Of a DNA stretch of 57,500 bases, positions 36,641 through 50,287 are shown piece by piece. The notes under the pieces were generated by a model. That model was not told the DNA's origin. It made no database searches and worked only from the letters and a program-made list of their open reading frames with translations. Origin of the DNA: Chrysomallon squamiferum (taxonomy: Eukaryota; Mollusca; Gastropoda; Neomphalida; Peltospiridae); assembly GCA_012295275.1 (NCBI GenBank), contig CM022665.1, positions 488,373 to 545,872 of the forward strand, written 5' to 3'. The position numbers and the translations under genes were made by a program. Each line of letters begins with the position of its first letter. Position 1 is the stretch's first letter.

Positions 36641-37050
36641 GCATCTCAATAACCATACATATGAACTGTTCGTCTTTCCCTCTGTTCCCGAATACATACA
36701 TGTATAACACTCCATTTGCATGTTCACTTCACTCTACATCATATTCGTTGATATTTTTCCATAACTGCGGCATTATACAACGTTTACTCATTACACCGAT
36801 TGCATTTACATAGCTCAGAATGCATTTAAACAATTTTACGGCTTGGAAAATATTTACGTCAAGTAAATATGCATGCAAATGATTTGTATGATTCGCATAG
36901 CTTATTATGTTTTCTTTGAATTGCAATTCATGGCCGCATAATTTGGGATCATTATACAAATTAAAATCAAATTCATGCATGTAAAGCAATATTAAGTCTT
37001 CAGACTTCAGTAAAATGAGCAAATGTTAGCTGGTGTTTAGAGAGGCAACA
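36640..37050. promoter_or_regulatory. Candidate POU-bound enhancer with octamers and octamer-like dimer
   Basis: Non-repetitive, non-coding block with perfect octamers ATTTGCAT at 36714-36721 and ATGCAAAT at 36873-36880. The second is followed after one base by ATTTGTAT, giving ATGCAAAT-g-ATTTGTAT (36873-36889), a near-palindromic octamer pair of the kind POU dimers can use. Further GCAT/ATGCAT and AATTA words are dense through 36980. Lies 18.5 kb upstream of the POU-III gene. Confidence 0.45.
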
Positions 37051-37059
37051 CAGTGAATA

Positions 37060-37410
37060 TTGCAGTAACATAAGTTAAATAAGGATATCGCCGTGTAGTC
37101 CACAGTAACGAATTATTGTTTGAAAATTTGGATGTTGGATTATCTCTGTATGCGATTCTGGATATGCCGTTTTACAACTGTTCTTTTAAGTTTCTTACTG
37201 GATAGTGTTCCATATGCTTTATACTAGAAAGTGTTTTTGTCGTATTTTGAAACTGAAGGTGAGTTTAAAGTATTTTATGGTGACTTTTTTGACTGAGGAA
37301 ATCGGATTGCTTTGTTTGATCCCTTGTCCAGCCAATGAGAGCCGTGCTCGAGAAAGAAGTAACTAGATTAAGTGTCTGTGTTCACTGGGAAGCGTCCATT
37401 CTTCTCTATC
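37060..37410. promoter_or_regulatory. Island with CCAAT word
   Basis: Balanced sequence containing CCAGCCAATGAGAGCC around 37328-37343. The GCCAATGAGA word also occurs just upstream of the POU gene as GGCCAATGAGA (55367-55377). No exon was recognised. Confidence 0.28.
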
Positions 37411-37534
37411 AAACCGTTATACACTGAAAATACAAAAATAAATAAGTACATAAATATATTTTTTATAATTCACTTGAAATTATTATTATTATTATTATTA
37501 ATTTAATCCTTTCTATGGTCATGGATTTTACTCA

Positions 37535-37556
37535 AAAAAAAAAAAAAAAAAAATAA

Positions 37557-37621
<65 letters not shown>

Positions 37622-37655
37622 AAAAAAAAAAAAAGTAAAAAAAAAAAAAAAAAGT
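37535..37655. repeat. Poly-A / (AAT)n / poly-A tract
   Basis: A-run, AAT run of about 18 units, then A-runs broken by G/T. Confidence 0.93.
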
Positions 37656-37659
37656 CAAT

Positions 37660-38860
37660 ATATATAATATAAATACAAAAATTAAAACAAAAAATCAAAT
37701 AAAAAAATCAAAGATCTTTCGTTCATCCACCAGCAATCCATTTCAGTATTTACATAATTAAAGGTCATAAGAATATTACATAATCACTGACACGTACGTT
37801 AACTGTTCCTCTTTCTTTGTTAGAGACAAGCTTAAAGGAAGAAACGATATAAATGTTTTCGACCAAAGTGTAAAGTTTATTTATTTATTCTTTAACTTTG
37901 CGGTAATTTAAAAGAAATATTTGGAAATATTAGCAGTAGTTGCAGTAGTAATAGTATTAGTAGCAGTAATAGCAATAGTAGTAGCATTAGTGGTCGTGTT
38001 TCTAGTGTAGTAGAAAGAAAAAATTCTAACAACTTTAACTATAACAGTTATTTTTTGGCTATCACTTTTTAAAATGAATAAAGCAAAACAATGTTTTACT
38101 TACTCATTTATTTATTTATTTATTACTATTATTCTTCCTAAAAGAAATGTTTGTATAAAATTATTAATTAAATATATCAAACTTATATTCTTTTAACAAG
38201 AGTAACACGAGAATACTAGTAATTTTAGTTTGAAATCCTATAATAAAGTATTTTACTTTTATATTCTATGTAACTTTTCCACAGACTACTCAGAAATATT
38301 AAAAACAAATTTCATCTCCTAACTGAAAAACATATTTCACTGAGTATTATTTATTATTTTCCATAAACTGTCTGAATATTAGTATATCACATCAACAGTG
38401 ATTTTAATTATTATTTTAATAAAACAACGAATATTGTTTTGTTATATACGTTATTAGGAATTTATCTGACTAAAACCGCAAACTAATCTGATCACGTGTT
38501 TGAAGTTACGGACTGAGTTTATAAATTGAAAAATACTCTTCGTTGTACCTGAACTGCAGTGATTGTGTGATATTTCATTTCATCTTAATTTCGGATTTAT
38601 TTATGGCGTCTTGTCTGAACTGGAGTGTCAGTGTCTGTGTAACCTCTCCTAGCCCCCGGCTCTAGTTCAGCGGGTCCACGGTCTGGGAATATTGGTCCGA
38701 AGTTATCATGAAAACACTTCTAGTTTTTACATTTTGCATAATTCGTGCCCAAAATGATAAAACAAAATCTAATCCCGTCTATAAATGTCTATCTGAAATT
38801 AATAAATAAATTAATTAAAAATAAATTATTTCATTGTCTCAAATATTTTTCTACATCGTT
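37660..38860. other. Intergenic, AT-rich, no gene seen
   Basis: Contains an imperfect AGT/AGC triplet run at 37930-38010 and a GC-richer patch at 38590-38700. No coding support. Confidence 0.5.
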
Positions 38861-38867
38861 TCCTTTC

Positions 38868-38952
38868 ATTCTTTTTTTCTTTTCTTTCATTGTTTCTTTT
38901 CTTTTCTTTCATTGTTTCTTTTCTTTTCTTTCATTGTTTCTTTTCTTTTCTT
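38868..38952. repeat. 22-bp pyrimidine minisatellite
   Basis: The unit CATTGTTTCTTTTCTTTTCT plus TT recurs three times with partial copies either side. Confidence 0.9.
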
Positions 38953-39586
38953 ATAATGAAATATAAACACATTAAGGAAAACTCAGTATTTGTAATCGAT
39001 TGTTTTTTTCTTCTGTTTTTTTCTAGTGTACAAACATAGAATTAGATGTTGATCCACACCTAACGTTTCATTTTTAATGTTATTCTTTCACTAACATAGA
39101 AATAAGCAAATAACTAATATAGATTTTCTAATAATTTTTAAATCAAAAATCAATTTCTGTTTAAATATATCTCTTTTATGGGTTATTATATCTTAAAAGA
39201 AAATGTAATAATAATAAAATAAAATAAAATAAAATGTTCACAAGTCAGAAATTAACTAATATCTAATATCTACAGTCACAACAATAGCAACTACTATTAT
39301 TACAACTACTTGTACATTTATGACTACAACTACAACTACTGCAACTATTACAACTGCTACAGTGTCAGTACTACGTTATTTTGCTTTGTTTTCAAAGTGA
39401 CTGTGGTGATTATTACACGGCTGATTTGTTCACGTCAGAGGCGCTGAGTGTCAAGTGAACAACAGCTAGACTGGGATCACTCGGCGGATCACTCAGTAAT
39501 TATTCTTTAATTACTCTTTATACTTTATCTTTATGAACATCAGCGCCCGCTTTATGTAATAATGAAAATAGCAGACAGGCAGATAC

Positions 39587-39599
39587 GAGAGAGAGAGAC

Positions 39600-39686
<87 letters not shown>
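39587..39686. repeat. (GA)n microsatellite, about 100 bp
   Basis: GA run with GACA interruptions in the first 25 bp, then pure. Confidence 0.95.
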
Positions 39687-39688
<2 letters not shown>

Positions 39689-39899
39689 ATTTTTGTGAAT
39701 GCACAATTTGCGATACAAACCTCGATGAAACCATAAAGAAAATAACAAACAAAAAGCAATATTAAATATTTATTGCTCTTAAATTAATTGCTCCAAATTT
39801 TTTTGAGAAAGTTATCAATATTTTAAATTTACAGTTTTTATTGTTTTTAATTTTACTTTTTAACCATTACCAGTTTGATACTACAAACTCGATGAAATT

Positions 39900-40440
39900 T
39901 ATTTATTATTATTATTATTATTTTTTTTTTTTTATAAATATATGCATATTTTTAATTTATTTCTTAATTTTTTTTTTTTTTTATTTATTTAATTATTATT
40001 ATTTTTTTTTTTTAAAGTTGCACCAAAATGTTCAACTTCATATTGTTCACATTGTGTTTGTAGCTAGCGGATCTTTACATGGAAAGGTTTTTATGCAGGT
40101 CTGTGACAAAAATTGTTTATAAATCTAAGAAGTATGCAGAATGCTGGAATGTTTGTGCACAATGCACGTGTCGTTTGTTTTGTACAAGTTACCTAAGCAA
40201 TTGGAATTAGTTTAATTTTTAGTCTAGTCACGTATTTCTAACAAGTTTCTCACACATATGAACACGCACACACGCATACACACAGACACACACACAAACA
40301 CATCTAAAGTAATCGGTTCATGTCACTGATCTTAATATATATCAACGTGTACATTATATAAAATACAACATACATGATATAATATGTACTGAAGAATAAA
40401 ACATCAAAAGAATTTTTTTATTTTTTATTAAAAGAACATT
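39900..40440. other. T-rich low-complexity DNA and CA-rich patch
   Basis: TTA and poly-T runs (39900-40015) and CACA-rich sequence at 40260-40300. No gene. Confidence 0.55.
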
Positions 40441-42250
40441 TAATTCCTTAAGACTGTTGCTTGTTTCTGCAGTATTTACGAGTTGAAAGACAATGAGGTA
40501 CGTTTACACCTGATAGTCTCAGTGTAGGGCAACGTCACTTTGTGATTAATGGCTGGATCTCCGAAATCCTTCTTTCTCTTTAGACAATAAATTATGGTGT
40601 TCCCGAGGTAATAAAATAAAATAACCAGTTAAATAAATATTAATATTCAGTGATGAAAGTATCTGAATTAAAACATAAACTAGCGATTTCCTTATGTCCA
40701 TTTTACACAAATGTGCGTGTTTATGTTTGGATCTGGGTCTGTGTGTAGGTGTATACTGTTAAGAACATAGGTATTGTTTTATTTATATACAAATACTTCG
40801 AATAACATTAGTATTGTTTTATTTATTTATTTTTATTACTTTATCACTGTTAGCAGAAATAGAAATCATAAATGTTAGTAAATATATAATGTGTTTTTTT
40901 TGTGTGCACAGCAGTAGTAACAACATCTGTTGTTTTTGCTGACTTTACTGTGTCTGCCGTTGTTCTTGTTATTATTGACAGAGTCTCGACAGATACATGC
41001 TTGAGAAACAACGGCATTCATTTATATATATTATTAGTGTTGCTTTCCTGTCTTCAGTTATCTAGGATGTACGAAGTTTTAATTATTATTTTTTTTTAAT
41101 TATCTTTTTAAAAGGTTTTTAAACTAGTGAATAATTTATTTGATTAGTTTTAGCGATCATCTCGATGATCTCGATGTAACTTATTATTAGTAACTCATCG
41201 TTGAAATCAGAGACTGTTTCCAATTTGCCACTGATGTCAGTAGTTGAAGAGGGCTGGAAGTTAAGGAGTGGAAGATGTTAAATTAAGCATGTACGTCGTT
41301 AATTACAACATGTCGTTGCCGATACTTCCCACTTCATCTGCTCTGCGCTGGTTCTTCCTTCGTTGTCGTTAACATTATGACAACTCTTCTTCTCTTTTCC
41401 GCTTGTCGTCTTCGAAGAAACTCACGACTTGTAATCCAGCAATTCCCGTCCACAGATTTGTGATCTTTGGGATTTAGTTTGTTATATTTTGTTAAATACC
41501 CAGTGTGTCATGGTTCCTAGAAAAACGCTTTAAAGTCCTATTCAACAATTTTATCTCCCTATCGTACAGAGGTTTTTTCAAAATGGTCAACCGCTAAAGA
41601 ATGGACCACAAGTAATAAATCGGAACTTTGTGTGATATAAAACTGAACTGAAAACAAACTGTCTGCAGACCATATCGCCTATTTTTAGTGTGGATATGGC
41701 CAGCTTGTATACAAACATATAATAATAATATTATAAATGTAGGCTAGAAGATCCATTTCTGATTACTGGAGTGTGGCGAACATAGATACACACTTGAGAT
41801 ACCCCGAAAAGACTTTCATATCGAAAAAACAGCGTGAAGTGATAGCAAGTGATGTTAAAACGAAACATTATATTGTTGATGGTCGCTTCCATAGATCCCG
41901 CTCTTATATCTGCCTATAAATCATATCGAGCTGTATTATGTTCATCTAGAAACGCAAGCGTCGCATTCAGAACTCCTACGTTATTATGAAAACCACACAT
42001 AAAAAGGGCGACTCCTGTTTTCCGAGGACTTCGGCACATATAATTCGGTGGACTAGCAAACTAAATGGAAACTAAGACTCAGAAAATTGAAGGAAGAAAT
42101 GCGTTTAAGCCTGAGATAATGGAATGTTATATAAAAATTTATTTTACAAAACGGCTGTTGGTTCCCACTGCAAAAGCCTGTTTGTAATTTAGAACACAAG
42201 TACACGTCATGCAAAACAACTTACCGATTTAACTGACAGACTGTTTGTTG
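40440..42250. promoter_or_regulatory. Long stretch of ordinary-complexity non-coding DNA
   Basis: The longest non-repetitive stretch in the desert, especially 41140-42230. It has GATCATCTCGATGATCTCGA at 41154-41173 (an internal direct repeat) and short open stretches but no family similarity or splice structure. It may hold several regulatory elements. Confidence 0.3.
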
Positions 42251-42415
42251 AAAATGTTTGAAATTTAAATCTTTTTAATGAGATTTATTTCCCTATATTA
42301 ATATATTTTTCGGAGACATTCACTTTGCTATTAAAATGAATGAATTAATTTGCTAAATTTATTATTAATTAACTTATTTATTTAGTTGTTTATTGTTTTG
42401 GTGGTACTTTTCACC

Positions 42416-42417
42416 CG

Positions 42418-42495
<78 letters not shown>

Positions 42496-42496
42496 A
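42416..42496. repeat. (TTTA)n-(TTA)n microsatellite
   Basis: TTTA units then TTA units. Confidence 0.93.
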
Positions 42497-42689
42497 TTTT
42501 AATTTTTTTTTAATTTTTTTTTTTTATAAGTTTAATGATATTTATTTATGGTTTGTTTTGATAATATATTATCTATGTGTGGAAGGGCTCACGTTTTTGT
42601 TGTTTTGTATTTTTATGAATTTTTTAAAACATTCTCACTGGCTAATTATATTAAACATTTAATTATTTACACTAACTCCCATTATTTTT

Positions 42690-42751
42690 ACTACTACTAC
42701 TGCTGCTGCTACTACCACCACCACCACCACCACCACCACTACTACTACTAA
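42690..42751. repeat. (CTA/CTG/CCA)n triplet tract
   Basis: CTA units, CTG units, CCA units, then CTA again. The symmetric order suggests stepwise variant spread. Confidence 0.9.
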
Positions 42752-42954
42752 ATTAATAATTTTGCTGGGCTCTGTATAAAAAAAAAAATAACAAAATAAT
42801 GTTCAGGACATTTATAAAGACGACGATGATGATCAACACAAAAACTAAGACTTGTATCTTAATAATGGTGTCTGTGATAACAGGGGTGTTGATGAGGTTG
42901 CTATTTTTTTATTTTTTTTTTTTTTTTTTTTTTTTCTGAGGGTATTGTTCTTTG

Positions 42955-43330
42955 ATCACCACCGACAACGAGGAACATCAGCTTTGTATTCATCAACAAC
43001 CACAGCAGTGACAGTGACGGCTATTATAAAACAACGACGTCCGTTGTTCGTGTGAAGTCTTGGAAGGTACAGAGAAAGTCTGCGCAAAGTGCACAATGCT
43101 CGGGCACATTCTTTGTTTGGTAAAACGTCATTTTTCTTTATAACCGTGGCTCGACAGAATAAATTAGATGTGAAAATTACTGGGTATTTTTCATCGGCTG
43201 CACGTTGCTGTGTAATTTTGCCCCCAGGTCTGATGTAGGTGTGATGGGTACATCTGTCACCGAAGTCTCCGTGTCCCACAGAAAATGGGCGGTAGTCAAA
43301 GCTGCGAAGGAAAATGTGTAAAACAAAATG
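42955..43330. promoter_or_regulatory. Ordinary-complexity island with Sox-type words
   Basis: CpG-containing, non-repetitive sequence between triplet repeats, with GCACAATGC (43089-43097) and TTCTTTGTTTGG (43110-43121). A long minus-strand open frame crosses it into the repeats but lacks recognisable domains; its N-terminal half is repeat-derived Ile/Asn runs. Confidence 0.3.
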
Positions 43331-43354
43331 TATCATTGTTGTTTTTTTATTGCT

Positions 43355-43540
43355 GTTGTTGTTACTGTTATTATTATTGTTATTATTACTATTATTATTG
43401 TTGTCATTATTTTTATTGTTATTATTATTATTACTATTATTATTATTATTATAAATTACTATTATTATTATTGTTATTATTATTATTATTATTATAGTTC
43501 TTGTTGTTACTATCATCATCACCATTATCATCATCGTTAG

Positions 43541-43572
<32 letters not shown>

Positions 43573-43895
43573 GTATTATTATCTGCATGATCGTTATCAA
43601 CTTTTTTTTAAAACAGTTATTGGTGTTATTATTATTTAATTTATATTTTCTGTTTTTGTTTTCAACTTTTCTTACGGGAAAACTAAAAGAAATAACGTAA
43701 AGATGTCATCAAGAGTAGTAGTCCCAGTATTAAGGGTGGAAATGCTTATAGTAGTGGTAGAAGTAACTATAATAATAGTAGGAGTGATAGTTGTCGTAAT
43801 AGTTGTAGTAACAGCTGTGGTAATAGTAGTTGCAGTAGTAGCACTGACGGTGGAAGTAGTAGTAATATTAGTAGTAGTAGTAGTTTGTTTTTATT
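43355..43895. repeat. Degenerate TTA/TTG and GTA triplet fields
   Basis: TTA/TTG/TTC triplets at 43355-43595 and a diverged GTA/GTG/ATA field at 43712-43895. Opposite purine bias on the two halves. Confidence 0.85.
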
Positions 43896-43899
43896 TCTT

Positions 43900-44490
43900 T
43901 TTTGAATAGGAATATGACAGAAAATATGTTAAAAGGTAATAAAATTAATTTGTGCGTAACACGGCTGGGGCTGTAGGTTAAATTAACACTTATATGCAGA
44001 GCTTACATTTCTCCAGTTTCAGCGACGCTTGCTGTTATTTAAGTAAAATTTGATTGGTTTTCTCTGCGACCAGAACAATTATGCTTTAAACCATTTTCTA
44101 TACTGGCAATTGATCAGAATCGATCCATTGAACGGTGGGTTTCAATGCGAATCAAAACTTCCATTGTATGAGTTAAATCTTTTCAGAACAGCAATGGCTC
44201 GCTAACTTGCAACAAGCATTGAACATGGCTGTTTATGAACAAAATATATCATTTCTGCAAGGAAAACTGTCAGCTATTTTGGCAGACATAGCAATGGTTC
44301 TAACGATTTTCCCGCCCCTATGGTGATAAAAAAAAAAAAAAAAAAATCTGCCAATAACTATGTGACCAAGCAGGTAGAAAACAAATCTGTTTAATAACAC
44401 TTAAATTATTTAAAATTAGATTTCTTGTTTTTAAAACTGCTTCTTTTATCAGGTAAATATTTTTTCTTATTTTAGTGATAAATGATTGTA
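43900..44490. other. Intergenic, ordinary complexity, no gene seen
   Basis: Includes a moderately complex block at 43960-44300 with ATTGATCAGAATCGATCC words. No exon was recognised. Confidence 0.45.
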
Positions 44491-44492
44491 TA

Positions 44493-44494
<2 letters not shown>

Positions 44495-44563
<69 letters not shown>
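44495..44563. repeat. (GT)n microsatellite
   Basis: GT run with single C substitutions, ending in TATA. Confidence 0.95.
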
Positions 44564-44567
<4 letters not shown>

Positions 44568-45107
44568 ATTTCAAGATTGTATTACGATAAATGTTTTTTT
44601 ATGTGCACTGTATATTTATCTGTAAACATTTACTGGATTATTTTATTGTAAATGTATTAAGCAAAACTGACAGAATGAAATTTAAAACTGGTTTTTTAAT
44701 TTAAAGGATTCTAAAAAACAGTAAAAGCAGTGCAGAGTTAACGAGATGCTTTTCTCAACTTTTCAGCAGCTGTTGTCTTTTTGACATAAACTGTATGTTA
44801 CTTTTCCGCAAATTTATCAGTTTTCGTGAATTAGTTAATAGTAAAAGTGTGTCGTCACTTAAATGAACATTCTGACTGTAATTTGTTATCATTAACAACT
44901 GATATTTAATCAGTCTTTTCCTAATCTCGTTTGCTATTTTTAATAACTGGTTTCAGAATCTGAAGTTGCTAAGTTAAATGATTCAAGTTTTTGTGTCCAC
45001 CGTCAAAATGACAACAGTTAGAAAAATTAAAGGAAAATTATGTACATATAATTCTGATTTAATTAATTAATTTTCGTTATCGTCAGCTTAATGTTCATCT
45101 TTGTTGT

Positions 45108-45114
45108 GATTATT

Positions 45115-45145
<31 letters not shown>

Positions 45146-45159
45146 TTATTATTATTTTC
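45108..45159. repeat. (TTA)n microsatellite
   Basis: TTA run with one poly-T break. Confidence 0.9.
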
Positions 45160-45329
45160 CCTTTTAATGTATTTTTTAGTTCGTTACTCTTAACGGCAGC
45201 ATTCAGCAAAGTAGATGCGTTCCAGTATTGTAAATCTATTTGAATAAAATACACTGATTTTCAAAACTGAAGTATTCTTCTTTTTTTTTTTTTTTTTTAA
45301 TTAACCCTCATAAAACAAAAATAATTTTA

Positions 45330-45548
45330 AAAATTTAAAAAATAAAATAAAATAAAAAATAAAATAAAATAAAATAAAATAAAATAAAATAATTATAAAA
45401 TAAAATAAAATAATTATAAAATAAAATAAAATAAAATAAAATAAAATAAAATAAAATCAAATAATTATAAAATCAAATAATTTTAAAATCAAATAATTTT
45501 AAAATCAAATAAAATAAAATAAATAAATAAAATAAATAAATAAATAAA
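45330..45548. repeat. (AAAAT)n pentanucleotide array with AATTATAAAAT blocks
   Basis: AAAAT units interrupted by AATTATAAAAT, CAAATAATTATAAAAT and CAAATAATTTTAAAAT blocks, the last repeated in tandem at 45464-45506. Confidence 0.93.
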
Positions 45549-46199
45549 TGTAAAATAAAATATAAAAAATTAACAAAAAAGAAAAACAGCTATTAAGAAG
45601 GAATCTCTGAGAGTGTTTATGTACGAGGTATCAGCTCTAGTTTTCCTTCACGTATCTCACGCCTGACATCATCTCTTTCTTTCCTTTAAAGGTTCCTGCC
45701 TCCCCATAAAGCCTTTCTGTTTTCATTTATCCCCTCAATGTGTACATATCCATCGCATGAATTAGTTGCCTTTCTACGTCATCACATGGTTCACCCCTGT
45801 ACTGCTAGCACCACTACTACTGCTACTACCAACACCTCCACCACATTTTGTAATGCTACTATAACGTTTTTACTGCTGTTTCAGTTACTAATAGTAATCT
45901 TACCATCACAGCGACTGTTACATCACTCCAGTATTGCTTTGATTACAACAGGAGATGCAAAATTAACCAAACTTTGTTAAAAAGCAAAACGCACGTGTAT
46001 CCAGTCTCAGAGAATATGAAAGGTTGGGAGGTCTTTTTTTTTTTTTTTTAATTTAAAAAATAAAAAATAAACTTTTTTAACTTTTAAAAAATAAAAAATA
46101 AAAAAAATAAAAATGTTATAAATAAAAAGAAAGAAAGAAAGAAAATAAAGTACCTAGTTTTGTCAGCAACTGCCATTTTTAATCTGACAAAAATTAAAT

Positions 46200-46475
46200 A
46201 AAGAAATTAACTCGGAGCAATTTGACACTGCACAAACATAAGAGAAAAAAAAGTGAAAAGTGGGTTTGTTGAGAACAAGTGAAACCCACGACGTTTTTAT
46301 CACTTGAACAGCGCACCAAGCTGTGGGACATTGTACTACTTGGCATATTTGCGTCAAACGAATGGACGCCATGGGAATGACACAATACCTTTTGGTGCGG
46401 AATTAATGTCGGCGGACTGGAGTTAGCCTCGCTAGTTTCATAAACAAATGGCAGTGGCGTTCTCGCGCAGGTGTG
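46200..46475. promoter_or_regulatory. Ordinary-complexity island, candidate cis-regulatory element
   Basis: CpG-containing sequence (CGCACC, GGCGGACTGG, TCTCGCGCAGG) ending at a poly-A tract (46479-46501). It contains GGAATTAATGTCGG. No exon. Confidence 0.3.
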
Positions 46476-46629
46476 TCGCGAAAAAAAAAAAAAAAAAAAA
46501 AATCTTTTTATTGCTCAGTTCCCTACCAAATTGTGTAACACTTGCATTTGTTTTTGTTCGCGTCGTGTTTCAGTATTTTCAATGCAGACTTCACCTTGTA
46601 CGTCTGATAAGAAACCATAACATTGGTTC

Positions 46630-46765
46630 AGTATTTATTTATTTATTTATTTATTTATTAGATTTTAAAATAATTATAACAAGAAGAAAGAATTACAAAC
46701 AGATTATTACTATTACTACTACTACTGCTGTTGTTGCTGCTGCTGCTGCTAGTACTATTACTATT
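46630..46765. repeat. (TTTA)n and (ACT/GCT)n tracts
   Basis: TTTA run at 46633-46660; ACT then GCT triplets at 46705-46765. Confidence 0.9.
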
Positions 46766-46769
46766 ATTT

Positions 46770-47460
46770 TACTGAAGTTGTCTTTTGCGTTGTTTACTTT
46801 TAATATACATTTGGAGTGTCGTCTATGAATTCTCGTAATGCTACACATTACAAATGAGCAGTCTAACTCTGTATAAGTTACACAAATGAGTAAATAAATA
46901 AATATAAAATTTATTTTAAAAAAATGTTTGATAACAAAAAATTTGTGTAGCAAACTAACAACTACAGTATACAAATAAACTAATGACTTTATATAAAGTC
47001 TAGAACGCTAAATATGATTAATGTAGTATATATATGCTTTCTATTCTTAAAAGATATATACATATAATAATAAAATTAATATAAAGATATTAAATAAGAC
47101 AAATTAGAAAAATACAAAATATGAAATTTGTCACTTTGATAATTTAAAAAAATATTCTTCGACAACACAGTGCTCAGCCCCCCTCCACCCCCTACTAAAA
47201 AACTCTTCAATAAAACAACCTAGCAACAATTAATTACCTGTACTTTGCTCTCTGTGGGAAAGTAATAAAATATATCTTACTTTGAAACTAGACTACATAC
47301 TGATGACAGAATATATATAAAAATAAAGTAACATATTTATTAAATAGACAAAGAAAATATATTTGCTTGATTTTTGTATTTTACTGCTAAAATTAAAATT
47401 TACATCAACACTGAAAATTTGGGAAATGTATTAAAAATATCCGAGAAAAAATAAATGTAT
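46770..47460. other. Intergenic, AT-rich, no gene seen
   Basis: AT-rich DNA with a C-rich patch CCCCCCTCCACCCCC (47178-47192). No exon. Confidence 0.5.
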
Positions 47461-47465
47461 GATCT

Positions 47466-47495
47466 TTGTGTGTGTCTGTGTGTGTGTGTGTGTGT

Positions 47496-47562
<67 letters not shown>
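47466..47562. repeat. (TG)n microsatellite, about 97 bp
   Basis: TG run with TC interruptions at the left. Confidence 0.96.
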
Positions 47563-47563
<1 letters not shown>

Positions 47564-48060
47564 TCGATGTAGATTAGTATGTCGAGGCTTGTTGGAATGT
47601 TTCGGCGTGTCCGAGTTGTGTCTGTCTCGTACATTCTTCTGTACTGACTCAACTGGGAATGTTACAAGTTTCGCTTCGCACGCCATTCGAACTCTGAAGC
47701 CAATCCACAATCTTTTGAAGACCAAACGGTTAATTAAGATGACATTATATGCAGTAATTGCTTAATTACAGATCAAAACAAACACGTAAAGCGGTAAGGC
47801 TAATTTGCTACGATATTACAGCGAGCAGTGTACCTTATTCATCTCATTCGATACCATTCAAACTCACACACGTGGATGGGTCGCGAATCGGCGAGGTAAT
47901 TACTCTGTCGACGCTGATTGGATATCGGCGATAATGGCCGCACTATGGCGTGTAGATGGACGGATCTTTTGGCTGCCTTGTAATCTGAAGTGATACCATA
48001 GCGTTAATGGTATGTGTTACCAGACTCTAGCTGGTCTGAAGAGCAATTATCTTGTCACTT
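47563..48060. promoter_or_regulatory. Prominent ordinary-complexity island, candidate enhancer
   Basis: Some 500 bp with CpGs, bounded abruptly by a TG microsatellite. Holds a homeodomain-site cluster GGTTAATTAAGATGAC (47729-47744) and TAATTGCTTAATTA (47755-47768), then GATCAAAACAAACA (47771-47784, Sox/Fox-like). Also GAGGTAATTACTC (47893-47905) and GATTGGATATCGGCGATAAT (47917-47936). A 62-codon frame crosses part of it but nothing suggests protein. Confidence 0.4.
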
Positions 48061-48299
48061 GAGAGTATTGTTAGGAACGAAGCGATCATCTCTTGCGTAA
48101 AACAAACACATGCTCACTTGCACGCTGGTACACAGAAATGAAGAATAATCCCTCGAAAGTATTGTAAAAAATCGTTTTCTCTCGCTTTTCTCTAGTAGAA
48201 TAGCCACTGCGAAAATACACTGTGGTATCTGGTCAAACAAAATAAAGTATAAAATAAAAAATATATATATATTGTGAAAGATCGGGTCACATGTCACTT

Positions 48300-49135
<836 letters not shown>

Positions 49136-49199
49136 TTGTGTCTGTGTGTCCGCTAATATATAAAATCGAAAATATACGACCATTGACACTACAAGCTGC

Positions 49200-49500
49200 T
49201 TCATCGTTTGTAACATTTGTTCGTGATGAGAATGTAACCAGTCGGAAATGCAATTCATAGTCTATAGTTCCCATTTATCGAGTCTCTTTTGACTTAGCTG
49301 TGGACACTTACTGTGATGAAGGATAATTAAGATTCACCTGCTACATAAAGTTTTCTTTTCGAGTAGTTCTGATCAGTGTAATGGTGCGTTGATCTGTAGT
49401 TATTTGTCACTGATGACTGAGCGACATTTGTCACCTGTCCCACATGTTACCTGTAATCAACACAGTGCTCTAAGTGTCTGCAAGTGTGCATGTTTCAAAA
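49200..49500. promoter_or_regulatory. Ordinary-complexity island, candidate cis-regulatory element
   Basis: Contains GGATAATTAAGATTCACCTG (49321-49340; homeodomain word next to a CACCTG E-box) and a second ACCTG at 49434-49438. Function is inferred. Confidence 0.33.
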
Positions 49501-49549
49501 TACCTTACATCTCCTCATCACTTTATAATCAGTAATAAGATTTTTTATT

Positions 49550-50280
49550 TTTGTTTATTTATTTATTTATTTATTTATTTATTTTAAATCGTAGAAAATC
49601 AAATGCAGGTCAGAACTGTTACTAACTTTTATCCTGTAATCAACATACGCACTTACATATATATATATATATCAACTGTGCAAATCAAATTTGTAATTTT
49701 GTTGGGAAAATGTTAAATAAAACCTATATAATAATCTCCTCAATTCTTTAGATAAAAAAAGAGGAAATATGTAAATATGTATATTATATGGATGATACTC
49801 ATTAGTGTAGTAATATATTTTCGAGCAGGTAATCGATGCCAGTGAGTTGTATCTTAATCTTCTTATTAGATAAAAGTTCATTGTACCTTAAACGAATAAA
49901 TAACAAGTAAGGACGTTTAAACCTTTCAAGTACATCAGATTTAAAGAAAGTGTTTGTTTTCTCATTCTTTATATTTTAAGATTTTGTTTCAAATGAAATT
50001 AAAATGATCCCATTTCTGTTCTAAAGTTAGTTGCTCATTTTTATAATTACTGTTTTGAATTTATCATTCAGAACACGTAGGATTCTGGGTGTGACGTCAT
50101 ATTACGCAATATCACCAGTTACTATACCAGTCACGCGTTGTTTTATTTAAGCTGGTTTTAGTAGTAGAACACAATTGATTTTCAAAATAAAAATATATTT
50201 CATTAACAACTCGATATTTGTTTTATAGAAAGTTTTACATATATATATATATATATAAACAGTGTAAATAAAGAGAAAGG
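49550..50280. other. Intergenic, AT-rich, no gene seen
   Basis: (TTTA)n at 49555-49585 and short TA runs. A CpG-bearing patch TGGGTGTGACGTCATATTAC at 50086-50105 includes a perfect CRE (TGACGTCA). Confidence 0.45.
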
Positions 50281-50287
50281 TCTATTA

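Noticed and set aside
41737-41910. Open stretch beginning SISDYWSVANIDT, reminiscent of a piggyBac-type transposase start
   Set aside because: Only a few residues resemble the family, the following sequence does not, and no inverted repeats are seen.
42956-43600. 214-codon minus-strand open frame
   Set aside because: The N-terminal half is translated TTA-type triplet repeat. The remainder shows no recognisable domain, and the block looks like regulatory-type unique DNA.
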